A DNA stretch of 8,557 nucleotides from Oscillospiraceae bacterium (GTDB lineage Bacteria; Bacillota_A; Clostridia; Oscillospirales; Oscillospiraceae), in NCBI GenBank assembly GCA_902795095.1, contig CADBKB010000062.1, positions 1 through 8,557 of the forward strand. The letters are read 5' to 3'. The position numbers and the translations under genes were made by a program. Within the stretch, counting starts at the first letter, position 1. Each line of letters opens with the position of its first letter. The notes beneath the pieces were generated by a model, which was given only the letters and a program-made list of their open reading frames with translations, searched no databases and was not told the DNA's origin. Positions 4,210 to 8,557 of this stretch are shown one piece after another.

Positions 4210-6585
4210 ATGACAAACGAATGGAATGAACGATATTTAACCGCGCGAAAGAAGCTGATCACCGGCCGCTTTGCCAACCTCAACGACCGGCAGAGGGAGG
4301 CGGTTTTGACCACCGAGGGCCCGTTGCTGCTCCTGGCCGGCGCCGGCAGCGGCAAGACCACGGTGCTGATCCACCGGATCGCCAACCTGCTCTGGTTCGG
4401 CGCCGCTTCCGACAGCGAGCAGATCCCCGACTGGGTCAGCGAGCAGGATGTGGAATATCTGGAGGACTGCGCCGCGAAGGGGGAGCTGAATCCCAGGGCG
4501 CTGGACATCTGCCGGGTGGACGCCCCCGCCCCCTGGAACGTCATTGCCATCACCTTCACGAATAAGGCCGCCGGGGAGCTCAAAAGCCGCCTGGAGGCCA
4601 TGCTGGGGGCGGAGGCCAACGACGTATGGGCCATGACCTTCCACTCCGCCTGCTGCCGGATCCTGCGCCGCGACGCGGAGAAGCTGGGCTACACCGGCCG
4701 GTTTACGATCTACGATACCGCCGACTCCGAGCGGGTGATGAAGGACGTGATCCAGGACATGGGCCTGGACGACAAGTCCTTCCCCGCCAAGGTCGTGCTG
4801 AACCAGATCTCCAAGGCCAAGGACCAGCTCCTGCTGCCCGATCGCTATGCCGAAATGGCGAAGGCGGCGGGGGACTACCGCCTCGAGCGCATCGGCCAGG
4901 CCTATACCGAATACCAGAAGCGGCTGATGGAAGCCAACGCCATGGACTTCGACGATCTGATCCTGCAGACCGTGCGGCTTTTGCAGGGCGACGAGCAGGT
5001 GCGCGCCTTCTATCAGCGAAAGTTTCGCTATGTGCTCATCGACGAGTATCAGGACACCAACAATCTGCAGTACCTGCTTGCCTCGCTGCTGGCCGGGCGC
5101 TATGAGAACATCTGCGTGGTGGGCGACGACGACCAGAGCATCTACCGCTTCCGCGGCGCGACGATCGAAAACATCCTCTCCTTTGAGAAGCAGTATCGAG
5201 GAGCCAAGGTCATCCGGCTGGAGCAGAATTACCGCTCCACCAAGACGATCCTTGCGGCGGCCAACGGCGTGATCGCCAACAACAAGGGCCGCAAGGGGAA
5301 AAAGCTCTGGACGCAGAACGCCGCCGGCAGCCCCATCACCGTCTATGAGGCCGCCAACCAGGACGACGAGGCCGCCTTCGTCGCCCGGCAGATCCGCTCC
5401 CGCGGCCGCTTTGGCGACTGCGCCATCCTCTACCGCAACAACGCCCAGTCCAACGCGCTGGAGCAGGCCTTCAAGCGCATGCAGATCCCCTACCGCATCA
5501 TCGGCGGCACCCGCTTCTTCGACCGGGCGGAGATCAAGGATATGCTGGCCTATCTCTGGGTCATTCAGAATCCGGCGGACGACCTGCGCCTGCGCCGGAT
5601 CATCAACATGCCCACCCGCGGCATCGGCGCCAAGACCCTGGACATGGCCGAGCGCCTCAGCGAGGCGGCGAACATTCCGCTGTATCAGGTGCTCCGCAAT
5701 GCCCGCAGCTATCCGGCGCTGGAGAAGGCCCAGGCGAAGCTCGGCGCCTTCACGGGCATGATCGAGCTGTGCGTGTCCCTGCTGGCCCAGATGCCCCTGC
5801 CGGACTTCTACGATGAGCTTTTGATCCGCACCGGCTATGCCGAGATGCTCCAGGCCAAGGACACCCCCGAGAACCGGGCGCGGCTGGAGAACGTGCAGGA
5901 GCTGCGCTCGTCCATCGTCAGCTACTGCGACAACGCCCCGGAGCCCAGTCTCAGCGGCTTCCTGGAGGAGGTCGCCCTCTATACCGACATCGAGCAGTAC
6001 GATCCCGACGCCGACGCCGCGGTGATGATGACCATGCACGCGGCCAAGGGCATGGAGTTCCCCCATGTGTTCCTGGTGGGCATGGAGGAGGGGCTGTTCC
6101 CCGGCATGCGGGCCATCGGCGACGAATCCGAGATCGAGGAGGAGCGCAGGCTCTGCTATGTGGCCTTCACCCGGGCCAAGCAGACTCTGACGATCTGCCA
6201 TGCCCGGCAGCGCATGCTCTACGGCCATACCACTGCCAACCGGTCCAGCCGGTTCATTGAGGAAATACCGACGGATTGCCCCGTGAAGCGGGAGCACGCG
6301 CCGGAATATGCCGACGCCGCGGGCAGCTTTTATACCTACCGCCCTCAGCGTGCGGTGAAGCCCGCCTACCCGGCGGCGACGGTATTCTCCAAGCCCAGCC
6401 CCGCGCCCAAGGCAGCGGCCACGTTCTGCCAGGGCGACATGGTGTATCATGACGCCTTCGGCAAGGGTATGGTGCTGTCCGTGGTGCCCACGGGGGGCGA
6501 CGCCCTGCTGGAGATCGCCTTCGACCAGAAGGGCACCAAGCGTCTCATGGCGAATTACGCCGGGGCGCACATGAAGAAGCTCTGA
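4210..6585 (+). CDS. pcrA: ATP-dependent DNA helicase PcrA (UvrD/Rep family, superfamily 1A)
   Basis: A 791-residue 3'-to-5' DNA helicase used in replication, nucleotide excision repair and removal of RecA or stalled RNA polymerase. All SF1A motifs are visible: Q-motif LNDRQREAV (24-32), Walker A GAGSGKT (44-50), motif Ia ITFTNKAAGELK (114-125), TFHS (143-146), motif II LIDEYQD (276-282), motif III VVGDDDQSIYRFRGA (303-317), motif IV QNYRST (339-344), motif V TMHAAKGMEFPHVFL (608-622) and motif VI CYVAFTRAKQ (649-658). After a proline/alanine-rich linker the C-terminal Tudor-like segment FCQGDMVYHDAFGKG...LEIAFDQKGTKRL (739-779) is present; in Bacillus this binds RNA polymerase. Odd point: about 44 residues (roughly 63-106) lie between Walker A and motif Ia, where Bacillus PcrA has only a short link. 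The start is supported by AGGAG 6 bases upstream. Thirty bases separate its stop from yunB. Confidence 0.95.
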   Translation: MTNEWNERYLTARKKLITGRFANLNDRQREAVLTTEGPLLLLAGAGSGKTTVLIHRIANLLWFGAASDSEQIPDWVSEQDVEYLEDCAAKGELNPRALDICRVDAPAPWNVIAITFTNKAAGELKSRLEAMLGAEANDVWAMTFHSACCRILRRDAEKLGYTGRFTIYDTADSERVMKDVIQDMGLDDKSFPAKVVLNQISKAKDQLLLPDRYAEMAKAAGDYRLERIGQAYTEYQKRLMEANAMDFDDLILQTVRLLQGDEQVRAFYQRKFRYVLIDEYQDTNNLQYLLASLLAGRYENICVVGDDDQSIYRFRGATIENILSFEKQYRGAKVIRLEQNYRSTKTILAAANGVIANNKGRKGKKLWTQNAAGSPITVYEAANQDDEAAFVARQIRSRGRFGDCAILYRNNAQSNALEQAFKRMQIPYRIIGGTRFFDRAEIKDMLAYLWVIQNPADDLRLRRIINMPTRGIGAKTLDMAERLSEAANIPLYQVLRNARSYPALEKAQAKLGAFTGMIELCVSLLAQMPLPDFYDELLIRTGYAEMLQAKDTPENRARLENVQELRSSIVSYCDNAPEPSLSGFLEEVALYTDIEQYDPDADAAVMMTMHAAKGMEFPHVFLVGMEEGLFPGMRAIGDESEIEEERRLCYVAFTRAKQTLTICHARQRMLYGHTTANRSSRFIEEIPTDCPVKREHAPEYADAAGSFYTYRPQRAVKPAYPAATVFSKPSPAPKAAATFCQGDMVYHDAFGKGMVLSVVPTGGDALLEIAFDQKGTKRLMANYAGAHMKKL

Positions 6586-6593
6586 GCGGCATA

Positions 6594-6614
6594 GGCTCCC
6601 CGAGGGGGGATGCC
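6594..6614 (+). promoter_or_regulatory. Hairpin covering the yunB ribosome binding site
   Basis: GGC-TCCCC (6594-6601) can pair with GGGGA-GCC (6606-6614, one bulged T) around a 4-base loop. This buries most of the six-G ribosome binding sequence at 6604-6609 and ends one base before the ATG at 6616. Ribosomes finishing pcrA (stop at 6583-6585) come close enough to melt it, so it may couple yunB translation to pcrA. The pairing is directly visible; the role is inference. Confidence 0.35.
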
Positions 6615-6615
6615 G

Positions 6616-8557
<1,942 letters not shown>

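Overview
The window is GC-rich, with strong G/C preference at third codon positions, and every gene lies on the + strand. It carries a complete spoIIA sporulation operon plus PcrA, YunB and NAD-dependent ligase of Firmicutes type. This points to an endospore-forming member of the Clostridia, most likely Oscillospiraceae/Ruminococcaceae or a relative. The assignment is inferred from gene content, base composition and an intergenic repeat of the kind seen in that group; no database search was possible.

Layout. (1) 1-2393: the last 17 codons of a probable BlaI/MecI-type repressor, followed two bases later by a large M56 (BlaR1/MecR1-like) membrane metalloprotease. Its ~450-residue C-terminal part does not look like the penicillin-binding sensor of true BlaR1. 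(2) 2394-2695: a 302-base gene-free stretch. It holds a ~159-base imperfect palindromic element (MITE-like, flanked by CCGCCG direct repeats), a strong intrinsic terminator for the upstream operon, and the spoIIA leader. (3) 2696-4138: spoIIAA-spoIIAB-sigF, with each gene overlapping the next: the anti-anti-sigma / anti-sigma kinase / sigma-F switch that starts forespore-specific transcription. (4) 4139-4209: a short gap with a good sigma-A-type promoter. (5) 4210-8557: pcrA (UvrD-family helicase), yunB (sporulation membrane protein) and ligA (NAD+-dependent DNA ligase, cut by the window edge). They are closely spaced and probably co-transcribed.

How the genes work together. SpoIIAA, SpoIIAB and SigF form one partner-switching circuit; overlapping reading frames and start sites suited to coupling would keep their stoichiometry tied. 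PcrA and LigA are housekeeping replication/repair enzymes that are also neighbours in Bacillus (pcrB-pcrA-ligA). Here the sporulation gene yunB sits between them. The BlaI/M56 pair is a separate signalling module insulated by the terminator.

The window is mostly conserved core genome. I see no CRISPR array, phage, toxin-antitoxin or defence system and no RNA gene. The points most worth a second look are the non-beta-lactam-type ectodomain of the M56 protein, the palindromic element with possible target-site duplication, the extra ~44-residue segment in PcrA, the yunB insertion between pcrA and ligA with a hairpin over its ribosome binding site, and a small UNCG-type hairpin plus T-tract at the sigF stop codon.
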